This document shows, piece after piece, positions 62,643 through 64,000 of a stretch of 64,000 bases of DNA. Made by a program: the position numbers and the translations under genes. The notes below the pieces were generated by a model that was given only the letters and a program-made list of their open reading frames with translations, made no database searches and was not told the DNA's origin. This DNA comes from Ascoidea asiatica (Eukaryota > Ascomycota > Saccharomycetes > Ascoideales > Ascoideaceae), in assembly GCA_001600695.1 (NCBI GenBank), contig BCKQ01000015.1:149528-213527 (forward strand), read 5' to 3'. The stretch's first letter is position 1; each line of letters starts with the position of its first letter.

Positions 62643-64000
62643 ATAAATTATTGGACACTAATGTCCGACAGCAGAAGACATATTGCTACAGTTTACCTTG
62701 AAGGATGGTGGTCTATGTAACCAAAATTTAGTGTAAGCGGGTGATTTAACTCATGTGAGCTTGCTCCCGAATGCCGTCACGGGTCTTGGATGACCGTTCC
62801 CCTGATGGCCACCGATAATCCCTTTTTTTATATTCCAATCTTTTCATTGTATCCCCTTATAAAGAAAAGGAGGACAACGACTTAAGTAAGACACATCAAT
62901 CTAGAAAGTCATTAAAAGCAGAGTGGAAGTTAAGATGTTCGCCCGAACGTATTTAGGTTTAGGAACAGAATTAAAAAAAAACACAAATTTGGTACTTCCA
63001 AATCAGGGATCAGGCATTTCTTGGTACCCAAACTTATTCGATTGGCTCGAGAACCATATGCGCGGAATGTGAGAGGACTGTCTGCACAAATGCTTCTTTC
63101 ATCATTTTTGACTTCAGAAACTACAATCGGGCATTTGAGAACCCATTAATAATTTTGGTGTTATTGCTATTAACAAGTTGCCTCCCTTTTTTTTGTTTTT
63201 TTAATTTTGTTTTGTTAATTATTTTGATATAACTTTCTATCAGGTTCTCATCCGATATTTTTTGCGTGTTTCATTTTGCTTTTTCGATACGTGTTTTACC
63301 CTTTTTGGGTTGTTTAATACGGCTTTGCATCAGTTTTATATCGCATATTATTTCAGTGTTGTACTCGTTTTTTTGCTACATAGTAGTATCGAGTTCTTAT
63401 GGGTTTATATGTCCGATTTTTTACTTCACATTTATGCTAGACTTTTGTATCATTCCCTTTTTATAAAAATACGTTTGTATCCCTTGTATTTCTGCTACTT
63501 AGGTAAGCTCAGATTTTGTCTAATATCCTTTTTTAATTTGTATTTGTTTAATGTATATTTATTATCCAAATCCATATCTAAATGTGAATCATTGAAAGTA
63601 TTACATGACCAAGTTTACGCTTTGATATCAGAATATGGAAAGAAATTCCAAAAATAGTCACATATTGTTCCGAGAACTCAAGTCTAAAGGCCTAAATTTG
63701 TAGCTTATTGCCTTCAAGTCAACATTTATTTCGCAATTCGAATAAAGCTAACGGCAATCATTTTGCAATTAATTTTTGTTTTTCAAAGCCGAATTGTTAG
63801 TTGCATATACAGAGAACACCTTTTATATATGGGAGATAATCAATTTTTATAAGACTATTTCAATGCTTTAAAAACGGTAAATCAATTAGATCCCTCTGAA
63901 ATTCAAATGTTGAAACATAAGAAATATAATTCAACGATTAATTTAGCTTTTGACAGTCAGATTCAATCAGCAAAGTTTGGATTTATTTTACATTCAGTTT
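62643..64000. other. unassigned region to the window end
   Basis: A 131-codon hydrophobic plus frame (63262-63657) has a T-rich first part and a coding-like end (SKCESLKVLHDQVYALISEYG). Near 63880-64000 a second short frame (LDPSEIQMLKHKKYNSTINL) runs off the window. These may be exons or pieces of one decayed or intron-split gene. The family is not recognised. Confidence 0.35.

Overview
The window looks like nuclear chromosomal DNA of a very AT-rich budding yeast (Saccharomycotina). The evidence is intronless compact genes of yeast families (an Aim14/Yno1-type reductase, a Pgu1-type polygalacturonase, a Ypk-type AGC kinase, a decayed Ski2 helicase), a tRNA-Lys(UUU) with a 21-nt intron after position 37, and LTR elements of Ty1/copia and Ty3/gypsy type primed by initiator tRNA-Met. 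A CTG codon encodes the conserved Leu of the kinase YLAPE motif, so CUG is most likely read as Leu. Genus cannot be fixed from the sequence.

Region 1 (1 to about 11 kb) holds the intact genes: the 3' part of the AIM14-like gene, tRNA-Glu and tRNA-Lys, an F-box-like/leucine-rich-repeat gene, a secreted endopolygalacturonase and a divergent AGC kinase.

Region 2 (about 11 to 20 kb) is a hall of mirrors built from region 1. The block tRNA-Glu/tRNA-Lys/LRR gene/upstream repeat reappears inverted (11.1-12.5 kb) with the LRR gene reduced to a 5' stub. A 575-bp Lys-Glu-Phe tRNA cassette is then duplicated again in inverse orientation (12164-12738 against 19489-20064), nearly identical. Between the two arms lie a good and a decayed tRNA-Leu, a tRNA-Ala, and wrecks of SKI2 and of an oligopeptide transporter. 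Two predicted genes follow: a secreted Ser/Thr-rich protein and an Asn-rich protein with an Asn-Pro tract.

Region 3 (about 24 to 64 kb) has no convincing intact host gene. It is a graveyard of transposons from at least five superfamilies: a complete but inactivated 7.1-kb Ty3/gypsy element with both LTRs, tRNA-iMet primer site and polypurine tract; a piggyBac remnant; a Mutator-like remnant; a hAT-like remnant; a 7.1-kb Ty1/copia element whose Gag start lies in the LTR as in Ty1; a second gypsy and a second copia remnant; solo LTRs; and a decayed ABCC transporter. An 847-bp antisense piece of 25S rRNA containing two N bases sits inside the reverse transcriptase/RNase H part of the copia element.

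The layout (transposon graveyard bordered by tRNA genes and inverted repeats) is what one sees at yeast pericentromeres or subtelomeres. No telomere repeat or point-centromere motif was recognised, so that choice stays open. No CRISPR array or bacterial operon is present.
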